Assembly: GCA_033297205.1 (NCBI GenBank)
Contig: MU859274.1
Span: forward strand, 1 to 57,955
Source of the DNA: Pseudoneurospora amorphoporcata
Taxonomy: Eukaryota > Ascomycota > Sordariomycetes > Sordariales > Sordariaceae
Reading direction: 5' to 3'
DNA length: 57,955 nt
The notes below the pieces were generated by a model that saw nothing but the letters and a program-made list of their open reading frames with translations, was not told the DNA's origin and made no database searches. Position numbers and translations under genes: made by a program. Positions 1 through 10,044 of the stretch are shown piece by piece. Every line of letters starts with the position of its first letter. Positions within the stretch are counted from its first letter, which is position 1.

Positions 1-342
1 AAGAATGTAATGCTAAGATTTCTGGGTGAAATCTATGAAAGAATACCGCTGCTAAGACGAGTGTGGAGACTCAAATGGATGCGAGCGATTTGGTTGGTTC
101 AAAAATTTTGGTGTGCATTAGCGCGCGGGAAGGGTAGGGAGTGGGTGGGGCTACAGTCTCTGAAGACTTTCTCTACAGTCCGAAAAGACATTCTCTTTAC
201 CAATGGCTACCGGGCGCAAGATGGATTTCTACAATCTTTTTGACAGGTGCTTTCCAATTTGTTTCGCCCTGTCCCTCGCGCCGAAACGGGCCGCCGCTTT
301 TACCAACTCGGCAACCAACCAAATAAGGCGTACCCATCGATA

Positions 343-1038
343 ATGCGCATTATTCGCTGTGGCGGTTGCGCCAAATGGTATGAAGTGGCATGGTTTCGTT
401 TGTCTATTAATGCGTATAAGGACGTGTATAATCTGGTGAGGGAGATAGACCCGAGGGATTCTAGGTGTAATCAGTGCTTCTTGAGGGAGCACGGCTTAGT
501 AGCCTTCAGACGGCATCTAATAGCCTTTGCAAGGTCGCTAATGCTTGATGCTCTCGATAGGGCTCGGTTTCAAGTCCTCTACGGATGGGAGCAGCTCCGC
601 AATGACTTTTGTCTTCCCTTTGGAGACTTTGCCAATTACTGGGCCGAGTACGGCAGGTCGATTGTCTCTGACTTTCCTATTCAAGGAGAAAACCTCTTCA
701 CTGGGCCCTTCCCCACTATACACCAGCTCGATGAGCTCTCCCGGCGGTATACCCTCTTCAAGATATTTATCGAACGCATATACCAAGGCTTGCGACCCGT
801 ACGCCAGACTATCTTGGATAGTCGTTCCAATGAAGAGGTCATGAGCACTGTAATGCGCTCGTGGTTCCGGATTTGGTACGAGGATTATCATCTCTACGAC
901 AGGACGTATCGGAGGCTGCTGGATCAGTTGAAGTGGATTGAGGAGCATGAGGAGGAGGTGGTATCGTATGCGTTGGAGGTTGATCCGTGGGGGCCCGAGA
1001 GTTATCATTTGGAGGCGGAGGTGGAGGAGGAGAGATGA
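343..1038 (+). CDS. Hypothetical protein with paired CxxC motifs
   Basis: I do not recognise this protein. From the ATG at 343 it would be 231 residues. The frame is open back to about 247, directly after a TTTGACAG that could be a 3' splice site, so an upstream exon is possible and the N-terminus is uncertain. Near the start is RCGGCAKWY and about 40 residues later RCNQC, two CxxC pairs that could bind one zinc ion. The rest is rich in aromatic and charged residues (WFRIWYEDYHLYDRTYRRL) and ends in an acidic tail rich in Glu, with no signal peptide or membrane segment. The composition looks like a soluble intracellular protein. The gene stands alone, about 1.1 kb upstream of the FAD oxidase. 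The reading frame is convincing, the function unknown. Confidence 0.55.
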   Translation: MRIIRCGGCAKWYEVAWFRLSINAYKDVYNLVREIDPRDSRCNQCFLREHGLVAFRRHLIAFARSLMLDALDRARFQVLYGWEQLRNDFCLPFGDFANYWAEYGRSIVSDFPIQGENLFTGPFPTIHQLDELSRRYTLFKIFIERIYQGLRPVRQTILDSRSNEEVMSTVMRSWFRIWYEDYHLYDRTYRRLLDQLKWIEEHEEEVVSYALEVDPWGPESYHLEAEVEEER

Positions 1039-2140
1039 GTAAACAGAGGGATGAGAGTTTGTGTGATGGTATCTGATGGTATGGTCAGCACTTGAGTGGT
1101 TTATCTGTTCTTCTGTGGAGCCGGTGCCCTGCCGTTGTCATCTTTTCTGCTAGCTTTTATTGACTTGCTATCTTTTTTCTTGGTTTATTCTTTTTCTTTT
1201 TTTTCTTTTAGGTCTCGCCTCTTTTTTTGCAGGTAGTACAATAGTTGGTACACGCACGTCACGGGAACTCGACAGCTCAAATCTCGTGCGGGCGCCTCAT
1301 CGTCGTCCCAGCGCAGCGGTTTGAGCACTTAGTAGGCATGGGCATGGGCACACATCTGCTGGATAATGGCTGAACGACTCTAAGTTATGCTGTCACATCA
1401 ATCATCAGAAGTCCCAATATTAGGACAATCCTGCAAGGCAAGCAACGAGCCGTGTCAACCGCGGTAAACTTGGTTAGCTTGGGATCTTGGTTAGGAGAGG
1501 AATCAACGGCTGCACGGGGGCACACCTCTAGGTACCCTGACCATTTCCCAAATAGAAAAGCAAAGACTCGGAATAGCTAACCGAGGAAACGTGCTTCTCG
1601 AAGACAAGTGCCGTGGTTACCGTTGCGGTGAAGACTAGTCGGAGACCGGACTGCTTTTCGTCCGTTTTCCTGTGATGCCATGCAGCATAGCAGGCCACCA
1701 AAGACATTATGAAGCAGAAGAAAAGAAGAGCCAACAAAGTCTCGGCAAATGGCAATACAACACTCCAATTATCCCACGCTACAGAAGCCAAGCATCATTA
1801 CAGCCACATCCACGAAATGAGAATGGCAGCGCACAGACAGACGCTAACAAGCATGTCAAATATCCGACACCACGAGTTAATGCGTCGTCTAAACCTCATC
1901 GAGAACTCAAAGGTAGGCTGGCCTCTTTGCGGTTGGCACACCACATTCCCGAACATGTAGGTACCGAGGCTTGGCGGACTGGGGAAGAGAATGGAGAAGA
2001 CAGGAATGGGCTGGATCCCGGAACCCGGAGTCTGGAGGAGTTGAACTGGAGAAGGAGGAAGGCAGGATGGATATAAACCCAGAGCATGTCCCTCTTTCTT
2101 TCCCAGGGAAGATTGGAATCGAGACGGCACGCCCCTTACC
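1039..2140. other. Intergenic region and promoter of the FAD oxidase
   Basis: No convincing coding frame is seen here. It holds the 3' flank of the hypothetical gene, including a pyrimidine-rich T tract near 1170-1225, and the upstream region of the secreted oxidase that starts at 2141. Small open frames near 1670-2090 lack coding character and overlap each other on both strands. Confidence 0.5.
2072..2077 (+). promoter_or_regulatory. TATA-box-like TATAAA upstream of the FAD oxidase
   Basis: The sequence GGATATAAACCC lies about 65 bp upstream of the chosen ATG at 2141, a usual distance for a fungal TATA box with a short leader. It supports the start and suggests a regulated rather than constitutive promoter. 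No mapped transcription start is available. Confidence 0.4.
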
Positions 2141-4137
2141 ATGATGTGGAAAACCTCCCTCAGGGCAACGGCCACCGTGCTTGCCCTTCTCACTTCTCAG
2201 GTGCTTGGGCAAGAAGACGGTTCCGAACCCCAAACCGCCCAGATCGTATCGACCAAGGGATTCATCCTCGACACCATCCTGGATTGGGTCGACGCCGCGA
2301 GACTCGACCAGACCACCTACAACGGCGAGAAGTATGGATGCAAATGCTACCCTGGCCGTCCATGCTGGCCTTCTGCCAACAAGTGGGACAATCTGAACAG
2401 GACGGTCGACGGCACTCTTCGTGTTAACGTCCCTGCCGGTGCTGTCTGCCACAACACCTTCGACGGTCCCTTTGGCGCCATCCAGACCTACGATGAGGCT
2501 GCCTGCGCTGACGCCAAGGAGAATTTCCTCTCCTACAACGAGCAATGGACGTGAGTTACCCTCTATATCCCCCCCAACTCGTACCTTCCAGACTGACAAA
2601 GCGACAGTGTCGAGAAGCCCGCCGACGGTCTCTGGACCTACTTCACCAACGACACCTGCCGTCCCACCTCCAACCCCTCCGACCCCTGCACCCTCGGCAG
2701 CTATGGCGTCTACGTGATTATGGCCACCAAGGCCTCTCACATCCAAGCTGGTGTCAACTTTGCTCGCCAAAACAACCTCCGCCTGATCGTCCGCAACACC
2801 GGTCACGACTTCCTTGGCCGCTCGGTCGGCTACGGCTCGTTGGTCATCAACACCCACAGCTTCCAGTCCCTCAAATGGACCGACAAGTACACCGGTCTCG
2901 GCTCTTACCGTGGTCCTGCGGTGACCATGGGCGCCGGCGTACAAGGTGGCCAAATTCTCAAGGCGGGTCACGCTTTGAACCCGCCCATGTCTCTGGTAAC
3001 CGGTGAATGCGCTACTGTCGGTCTCTCCGGCGGTTTCATTCAAGGCGGCGGTCACGGTCCATGGTCCACTCTCAAGGGTCTGGCCGTCGACAACGTGCTC
3101 AACTTTGAAGTCGTCACTGCCTCAGGTCTTATCGTCAACGCCAACGAGTGGCAAAACCCCGATCTCTTCTTCGCTCTTCGCGGAGGTGGCCCGGCTTCTT
3201 ATGCTGTCATCCTCTCCACCACCGTCAAGACCTTCCCCGACCTTCGGGCTGCCGGCGCCACGCTTTACTTGAACACTACCCATACCTTGGATAACGAGGT
3301 CATCTGGGCGGGAACCAAGATGTTCCACAAGTACTCTAACCACTTTGTTGATAACGGGTTGTACGTCTACTTTGAGATCTTCCCTTACCAGTTCCGCGTG
3401 CGCCCGTTCGTGGCCATCGGCAAGACTCAGGCTGAGCTCCAGGCCATCGTCAAGCCGATGCTGGATGAGTTTGCTGCTGCTGGTATTCCGCACGAGTTCA
3501 ACATCAAGCAATTCCCCACTTTCTATGATCTCTACATGGACTTGTTTGAGCCCGAGCAGGCCGGTCAGACGGTGTTGACGGGTGGGTGGTTGTTCAACCA
3601 TGATGATGTGGCCAATCGCAATGACGATATCATCACGGCTATGAGGAACGTGGTCAGCCCTGCTGGTAGACGGGATTTGTTTGGCGGTATGGTTGGACAT
3701 ATGTTCAACCCCGGCCATAACGTTCCCGTTTCGACCTCGGCGGCTCATCCTGCATGGAGGAACGCGACTGATTTTGTGATTGTCGTTCTGCCCAGCCCGG
3801 AGCACCCCAGCTTGGCGGTCAAGAATGATTTGCAGAATGTTTTGACGAACAACATGGATGAGGGGTTCAGGAATGTGTCGAGGAGTGGGGCTACTTATGT
3901 TAATGAGGTGAGTTTCTTGATCTCATGAACGTGTTGAGGAAGTTTACTAATATGTAGAAATAGGCCGACCCCTTCCAGCCTAACTGGCAGAGCCACTTCT
4001 GGGGCTCCAACTACCCCAGGCTCAAGCAGCTTCGCAAGAAGTGGGATCCCTTGGGTGTCTTTTATGCCGTCTCTACCCCCGGCACGGAGGAGTGGGAGGA
4101 GATTGAGTTCAACACGAGGCTCTGCAAAAAGCTTTAA
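2141..4137 (+). CDS. Secreted FAD-linked oxidoreductase, berberine-bridge-enzyme type
   Basis: Three exons (2141-2550, 2608-3907, 3964-4137; introns of 57 and 56 nt with GTGAGT donors) join in frame to a 627-residue protein. Residues 1-23 form a signal peptide ending near SQVLG/QEDG. An FAD-binding type 4 (PCMH/VAO-fold) domain follows: NTGHDFLGRS holds a His (about 203) and GECATVGLSGG a Cys (about 271), spaced as in enzymes that bind FAD through both residues. The last exon carries the BBE C-terminal motif (NYPRLKQLRKKWDP). Relatives oxidise alcohols, oligosaccharides or alkaloid intermediates with O2 and release H2O2; fungal members close to this one are often called isoamyl alcohol oxidases. 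The real substrate cannot be read from the sequence. It converges with the flavin monooxygenase gene, the two stops lying about 230 bp apart. Confidence 0.9.
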
Positions 4138-4363
4138 ACGTGTTGATAATGTGTCTTTAATTATGCACTAAATGTTGTTGTCTACGTAATGACGTCAGTT
4201 AATATGTATATATCATAATAGAATTTTTGAACAACAAATGGGCAAAGTTGCCGTGATTCAAACGCCTTGCATGCAACTCACTTGAGCTTTCTTTCAGATC
4301 CCTTCGCGTTACCCAAAGCCCTTTAACCGGGTATCACCACCCACTCAGTACTTTATCCAACTC

Positions 4364-6451
4364 TCACTCGATCCCATCAAACCATCTCACGCAGCATCCC
4401 CCTTTCACAACCACCACCTCCACATCCTTCGTCTCGTCCTTCCCATACTTCTCAATCCACTCCCCCACCAACCCCCTATAATCCTTACTCCCATACGAAC
4501 TCAGCAACTCCCTCCACCACCGCCCACCCTTCCTCCTAACCTCCAATCCCATATCGCCCACCAGCCAATCCCAATAAGGCAGCTGATCAAAGTTCAAATC
4601 CGGATAATGCCCTCCATGTCCCAACGGGGATCTAAGCGCACACCACCGTTGAAATAACGCGGTATCCCGAAAAATCTGCGTGCAAGCAGGGTCGTGCGTG
4701 AGGCAGCCGCCAGTCCCGTACGCCTGCAGGTCTCCTGCTTCTGGTGGGCAAATCCTTGGGGCGACACCGGGGGCGCAAATGGTGCAGTCAGGCCAGTGGG
4801 GGATGGTGCGTAAGGGCAGGGTGACTTTGTCGTGAAAGTAGGACAAAGACCAGAGACATTGCAGCTCGATGCGCGGCATGTTGGTTATGGAACTGTGCAT
4901 GGAGAGGAAGACGAGGGAGTGGTTCCCCTGGCATGTGAGGCCCGGAGGGGCGATGCCACGGTGGAGACGCCAGGGTGTATACAATGTTTTTGTTGTCTTT
5001 GTTGTGTTGGACTCAGACTCGGACTCGGGCTTGGGCTTGGGCTTGGGAGGGATGGATGGGGAGAAGGAGGGGGTTTGAGGAGGCGAGGGTGGTGGGTTTG
5101 TGTTGTTGTTGTGGGTGGTTGACATGGGAGGTGAAAGTAACTGCGGGAATTGCTTCCCTACGATATCATCGGCTCTCTTGTCATATTCCGCCCAAGCTGC
5201 CTTTTGTTCTTCGGTAAGAGAATCAGTGGAGGTAGGGATACCGAGCTGGAAGTGCAATTCCCGGGGAAAAAAGTCGACGGGTGGTTTGGCAGAGTATCCA
5301 GTTGCGCAGATCAGGGCGTCAACGGTAATGGCTCCGGCGTTATCGGTAAAATGGATCGTATGAGGGCTGAGGTGGGAGATATCCTCACGATGGACAGTCA
5401 CCTGTCCACTGGTCACCAAGGTCTTGAAGTCCTGCTCGTAGTTGAGCGTACCTGAGCTGGTGCCGTACCAGAAGGGGCTGTGGTTTGGTTCTAGGACGCT
5501 GAACCTTCCTTCCGAGTCCTTCCCTTCTTTCGAGTCCCGTTCCCGGTAGCGGCAGTCTCTAATGGTATCCTCGTGCATCGTCTTCCAGAATCCGTTGGCG
5601 ACAGCTTTCCCAACCTTGGTGGTATGCAAAAACTCGCGAATCCAATTGATTTGTTTTCCAGAATGATCGGGCAGGACGCAGGGTGACATGAAGGTCGAGA
5701 TTCGTCGATTACCAAGCTTCTCGCGCCAGGCTTTAAAGGGTCCGATCTTGGTATGCGAGGGAAACACCCACGAGGGACCCCGGCCGGACTTGCGGATGAT
5801 CCAGTCGACTTTGTGGCCCGTCGTAGCGGCCAGGTAGACGGTGTCGTAGGCGGACTTGGAACCCTCCAAAACCGCGACGCGGTTGATGTTGGGGTTTTGT
5901 AGGACGGATTGGTACTGAGGGCCGAGGGCGGAGGAGTGCAGGAGGGGGGCGTCGAAGGCTGAGCTTCCCGCGAGGGAGGGCATGTTGGGGACACCGAGGA
6001 TGCCGGTTGCCATGATGAGTTTTTTAGTTTCTAATAGTGTTGTCGTCGTTGTGATTGTGTTGATGGGGTTGCTTGGTTCTTGAATCTCTGCCTCCCAGCT
6101 GTCACCTGTAGGGGCCTGAACAACTCGGACGGCGCGGGTGTTGAATCGGATTCGCTTCATCAGATCGAAGTGTTGGGCGTATGCGGTCAGGTAGGCGTGC
6201 ATCTCTTCGCCGGTGATGTGATGTCCTGGACGGCCGATGCCAACGTCTTTCATGGGGAAGTCACTGAAGTCCATTGTTGGGTACAGATTATTCGTTCGGA
6301 GGGTTGGATAGAGTCTCTCCTTGGACCAGACTCCTCCTATAGTCGAGTGGCTCTCGAGGATGACGATGTTGCTGTTCGGGTTGTGTTGAAGGAACGTTTT
6401 GGCTGCGCAGAGGCCGCTGGGACCGGCGCCGATGATGAGGATGTCAATCAT
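4364..6451 (-). CDS. FAD/NADPH-dependent flavin monooxygenase (FMO-like)
   Basis: A single-exon 695-residue protein begins at the ATG at 6451. The N-terminal dinucleotide-binding motif GAGPSG (residues 8-13) follows ILI and is perfect for FAD. IGGVWSKERLYPTLRTNN and the later ATGY motif are typical of flavin monooxygenases and Baeyer-Villiger-like enzymes, which oxygenate small lipophilic compounds with NADPH and O2. The second nucleotide motif reads VAVLEGSKSAYD; the place where relatives usually have Gly is Glu, so NADPH binding may be altered. A low-complexity insert (HNNNTNPPPSPPQ, then alternating Lys-Pro and Glu-Ser repeats) sits about two thirds along and is probably a loop. No signal peptide is seen. 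The gene diverges from the MFS transporter and converges with the FAD oxidase, so it could serve the same pathway. Confidence 0.85.
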   Translation of the reverse strand: MIDILIIGAGPSGLCAAKTFLQHNPNSNIVILESHSTIGGVWSKERLYPTLRTNNLYPTMDFSDFPMKDVGIGRPGHHITGEEMHAYLTAYAQHFDLMKRIRFNTRAVRVVQAPTGDSWEAEIQEPSNPINTITTTTTLLETKKLIMATGILGVPNMPSLAGSSAFDAPLLHSSALGPQYQSVLQNPNINRVAVLEGSKSAYDTVYLAATTGHKVDWIIRKSGRGPSWVFPSHTKIGPFKAWREKLGNRRISTFMSPCVLPDHSGKQINWIREFLHTTKVGKAVANGFWKTMHEDTIRDCRYRERDSKEGKDSEGRFSVLEPNHSPFWYGTSSGTLNYEQDFKTLVTSGQVTVHREDISHLSPHTIHFTDNAGAITVDALICATGYSAKPPVDFFPRELHFQLGIPTSTDSLTEEQKAAWAEYDKRADDIVGKQFPQLLSPPMSTTHNNNTNPPPSPPQTPSFSPSIPPKPKPKPESESESNTTKTTKTLYTPWRLHRGIAPPGLTCQGNHSLVFLSMHSSITNMPRIELQCLWSLSYFHDKVTLPLRTIPHWPDCTICAPGVAPRICPPEAGDLQAYGTGGCLTHDPACTQIFRDTALFQRWCALRSPLGHGGHYPDLNFDQLPYWDWLVGDMGLEVRRKGGRWWRELLSSYGSKDYRGLVGEWIEKYGKDETKDVEVVVVKGGCCVRWFDGIE

Positions 6452-8162
6452 GGTGTTGATGTTGACTGATCTGGTGTTGATGAGAACAGAATGGTTTCTG
6501 AGCAGAGGGATACCGGGAGTCCAAGTACATATAGTGCCATCCGTCTACGGTAATGACCCCCTTCACACCTCACCCGATGCGTCTGATACGGGCTGATCCC
6601 GCTAGTGTCGGTGGCCCGAGATGCCGGGAAAGCAAAACGAACGAGTGGACTCGTTGACCGACCGACCGCAGTCGTGTCAATGAATAAGGGTGTGAACAAG
6701 GGGCCCAGCTGCCCATTTTCTGCGTTAGCCCATTGGCTACTCGCTTTTCCAGTTTCCAGGCAGTCACCCGTTGGGAAGCCCAGTCTGGTAAACGGTTCGG
6801 GATCGTCCAGTACCCAGATCCAGCACGTTGGGACGACAAAAAGCTGGCAGAACATCACACAAGCTGGTAACCAGTAACCACTCAGCTCCAGCTCCCAGTA
6901 TCGTGTTGATATCCCAAGTTCCCAACAGACATCGGACCACATGACTCCACGATCTCATGTTGTTGGCCGCCATCGATGACACAGTACCCTGCCTGGTTGA
7001 CGAATTCATTCCTTGTTCGTTCGCTTCGGTTTTACTGTATCAGTGGTGGTCCAAGTCCGAAGAAGCTGATTGTTTTCCTTGCCTGTTTTTTCTGTTGACC
7101 GAATGTTTGATACTAAAGATGGGTATCACGACAATGTCCGGGGTCCCCTCCATTCCTTCCGTTCCGGCGATTTCTCGATGATTTCTGTGTCAGTCTTGCC
7201 GGAGACGGTGGCCTCGGTATATCAAACACGCCTGAGACTAGTGAGCATACCTTAGACCTAGGTAGGCAGGTCTGGCCAGTCAACCGCCGACTGCCTACCA
7301 TGCTCATCTTGACACGAACAAGTGTGTTGATGTTGAGACGAGGGTCTGGTGTGATATGTTTAAACCCCTTAACGGCCAAGTGGAGTTTTTCGGAGGCTCG
7401 GGCATGGCTCACCAGCCGAACGGACATCTTTGGACGTTGAGATACCGAAGCTAACGGCGAGAGAAGCAAAGCAAACGGCTGCTCCAATCGGTTGAATATG
7501 CGAGAACGCCATGTTGACGAATGCCTGTGGGACGGCCGCATCGAGCACAGTAAGAACGAGTCAATAGGATCATGACGGATGAACGGGATTGAAGGGAGAA
7601 AGATGGTGGATGAGAGGACGTTACACGGGACACAAGCCCCCCACACGGCGCCCGCCCGGGCCGTTAGTAGCGGTTGTGTTACGGCGTCGACTCACCACGG
7701 GTGGTGGGGGACGAGTCACCGAATTAGCGGGCATCCCTGGGGCAGTGCACCGCAGTTCACACCGGCGGCCAGGGTGTCGTTACCTTGGCGATAATGCACT
7801 AACGCGCCAGTACGACAATCAACAACGCCTTTGTTAGTAACGGGCTTACAAGTGTATCAAACTCGGGTTCACTGTGCCACTGACGTGATCGGATCCCAGA
7901 GCCGGATAAGCGCTTGCACGCCTCTGCTCTAGCGCTGGGATCCCCTCTCGGCTTCGGCGGCATCACTACCTCTAATTGAATTTGTTAGTGCGTTCGGTCA
8001 TGGCAAGGGCCCAAGCAATCCCAGTTCGGCCCAGATCCGATAAAACTTTTGCACCCCCTCATCTCGTCTTTTTCATAAAAGCAAACAACTCACATCTTCG
8101 GGACCGAAAACAACCCTTGAATCCAACCCGTTGACCGCTTTCTCGGTTAAACGGACATCTCA
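6452..8162. other. 1.7-kb shared upstream region of the flavin monooxygenase and MFS genes
   Basis: This is a divergent promoter region. Small open frames on both strands (for example 7113-7646 minus) overlap each other and show no domain. ACCTAGGTAGG-type palindromic sequence near 7256-7266 and a run CATAAAAG near 8075, about 85 bp before the MFS ATG, are the only candidate signals I noticed. The common upstream space would allow co-regulation of the two genes. Confidence 0.45.
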
Positions 8163-9938
8163 ATGGCCGCCGACGAGACGACGCCACTGCTCCCAAATGG
8201 GACAGCTGTTGACGCTAACAGCGAAAACACCAACCAAGACCATCACCATGTCAACACCAAAGACAAGAAGCAAAAATGGACACTCAACCCCCTCGCCCTC
8301 CTCACCCGCCTGCACGTCGAAACCCGCATCCTGCTCGCCGCCTTCCTAATAACCACCTCCTTTTCCTTCACCCAAGTCCCCATCTTCTACGTTTTCCATC
8401 TTATGGAATGCGACGACTTCTACACCCGCCACCCGCCCTACACCGGCACCGGCGACCGCTGCAGCCGCAACGAAATCGCCGCCGGAACCGCCACCGATTT
8501 TTCTTTCCTGGCCATGAGCACCACCATCTGCGGCACCGTCAACCTCTTCTTCGCCGGCTGGCTCGTCAAGAAAATCGGTCCCCGTTTGGCCCTCATGGCC
8601 CAGGTTTTGGTCCCTGCCATCCGCGTGCTCACGCAGATTTTGGGTGTTTTGGCCGGCGGCAGGTCCGGCATTGTCATCTTTCAAGCGACGCAGTTGATCA
8701 CTGTTCTGGGTGGTCCCGTGGGGTATATCCTTATCGTCAACATCATCGTCGGCGAGGTCGTTTCCCCTGCAAGAAGGACGCCCGTCTTCGGCATGCTGCA
8801 GGGGTGTTTCATGCTCGGCCAGGCAGTTGGTTACTTGACGGGCGGCATGATTGGTGATGCGTGGGGGATCCGGAGACCGTTTGAGGTGGCGTTTGTTGCG
8901 TTTTTGATCTCGACAGTCTATGTGCAGTTGGCGCTGCCGTACGTCAGCCCGGAGAGCATGTCCGGAGGGAAGAAGGCCGGGCCGCAAGCGAAGGGGATTG
9001 CGGCCTTTTTTGCGCCATTGAAGGTGTTGGCGCCGCAGAGGGTGCGGTTGCCGGGGAGTGGGAAGACGATTAAGCATCTGGGCGTACTGATTCTGTGCAC
9101 GGGTGTGTTTTTGGGTGTGCTTGCCACGGACTTTGCGGCTATTCTCATCCAGATGTACGCCACGGCTGTCTTTGAGTTCCACCAAAGCGACAACGGCTGG
9201 CTTATGTCCGAGTTTGCACTCATGCGGGCTGTTTTCTTGATCGTCCTTTTCCCGCGCATCATCTCGTACGGTCGGAAATGGTACGCGAAGCGGCAGTCCA
9301 AACGCCAGCCGCGCCGTGAGTCCATCTCCGATGCACGAGATCCCGCTACTCAGGGTCTGCTCATCCAACCCGAGCAACTAGAGGCTCCGATGGGAACTCA
9401 CGCTGAAGAAGAACCTATGATGACGCAACCGCCGACTGAGACGGAAGACACGCACTTTGATCTCTTTTTCCTCCGTTGGAGCTTGGCGGCCGATGGCTTG
9501 TTGACCGCTTGCACCGCATTGGCGACCAAGAAGTGGCATATCTACTTGGCTGCGGCTATGCTTCCGTTTGCCAGTGGTACCGCCCCGGCTGCGAAGGGTG
9601 TCATGACGGACATGTGCTCACCTTCGCAAAGGGCTGATGCGCTCAATGCGTTGACGCTGGTGGAGAACATTGGCAGGTTGGCGACGCAGGGCTTCTTTGG
9701 CTTTGTTTTTGCTGCGTTGGCCAAGGCAGGGAAGCCTCATTTGACCTTTTATTGCAATGCGGTGAGTTCAACCCCTGGAGCCGTTCAAATTCGTGACATG
9801 AAACTGACGTCTTTATAGATTCTTGCTATGGTCGCAGCGAGTGTCCTCATTTTCTCCCGCTTCCCGCCAGATGGGAGTGAGTTGATTGAGGGAGACGATG
9901 CAGAGGAGCATGTCAACGGAAACGATGAAAGCGAATGA
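8163..9938 (+). CDS. MFS transporter, about 12 membrane segments
   Basis: Exons 8163-9761 and 9819-9938 (57-nt intron, GTGAGT..TATAG) give 572 residues. The cytosolic N-terminus contains ETTPLLPNG, frequent at the start of fungal MFS carriers of the SLC46/tetracycline-transporter-like type. Hydrophobic helices follow, with the conserved GWLVKKIGPRLALM (loop 2-3 MFS signature region) and GMIGDAWGIRRPF (loop 4-5). A long polar central loop (about residues 370-430) divides two six-helix halves. The last exon encodes one helix and an acidic tail. Such carriers move small solutes or drugs across the plasma or vacuolar membrane using a proton gradient. The substrate is unknown. Position between a flavin monooxygenase and a monooxygenase relic suggests export or uptake of a metabolite those enzymes handle, but this is inference. 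Confidence 0.88.
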
Positions 9939-10044
9939 GCGGCTTCCAAAGGAATTTCGGATCAAGGTTTTGGAAAAGTTTTGCTTTCAGATACCAATTT
10001 GGAGTTTTGGTTTTGGGTACACAATCATCATTTAATGCTTGAAA

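Noticed and set aside
1907..3055. A 382-codon open frame opposite the FAD oxidase
   Set aside because: Same antisense effect of codon bias; the sense strand encodes a recognisable enzyme with motifs and introns.
7113..7646. A 177-codon minus-strand frame in the divergent promoter region
   Set aside because: No domain, a doubtful start, and overlapping frames on the other strand; promoter DNA is the simpler reading.
8346..9377. A 343-codon open frame opposite the MFS transporter
   Set aside because: Antisense shadow with low-complexity composition; the sense frame has the MFS signatures.
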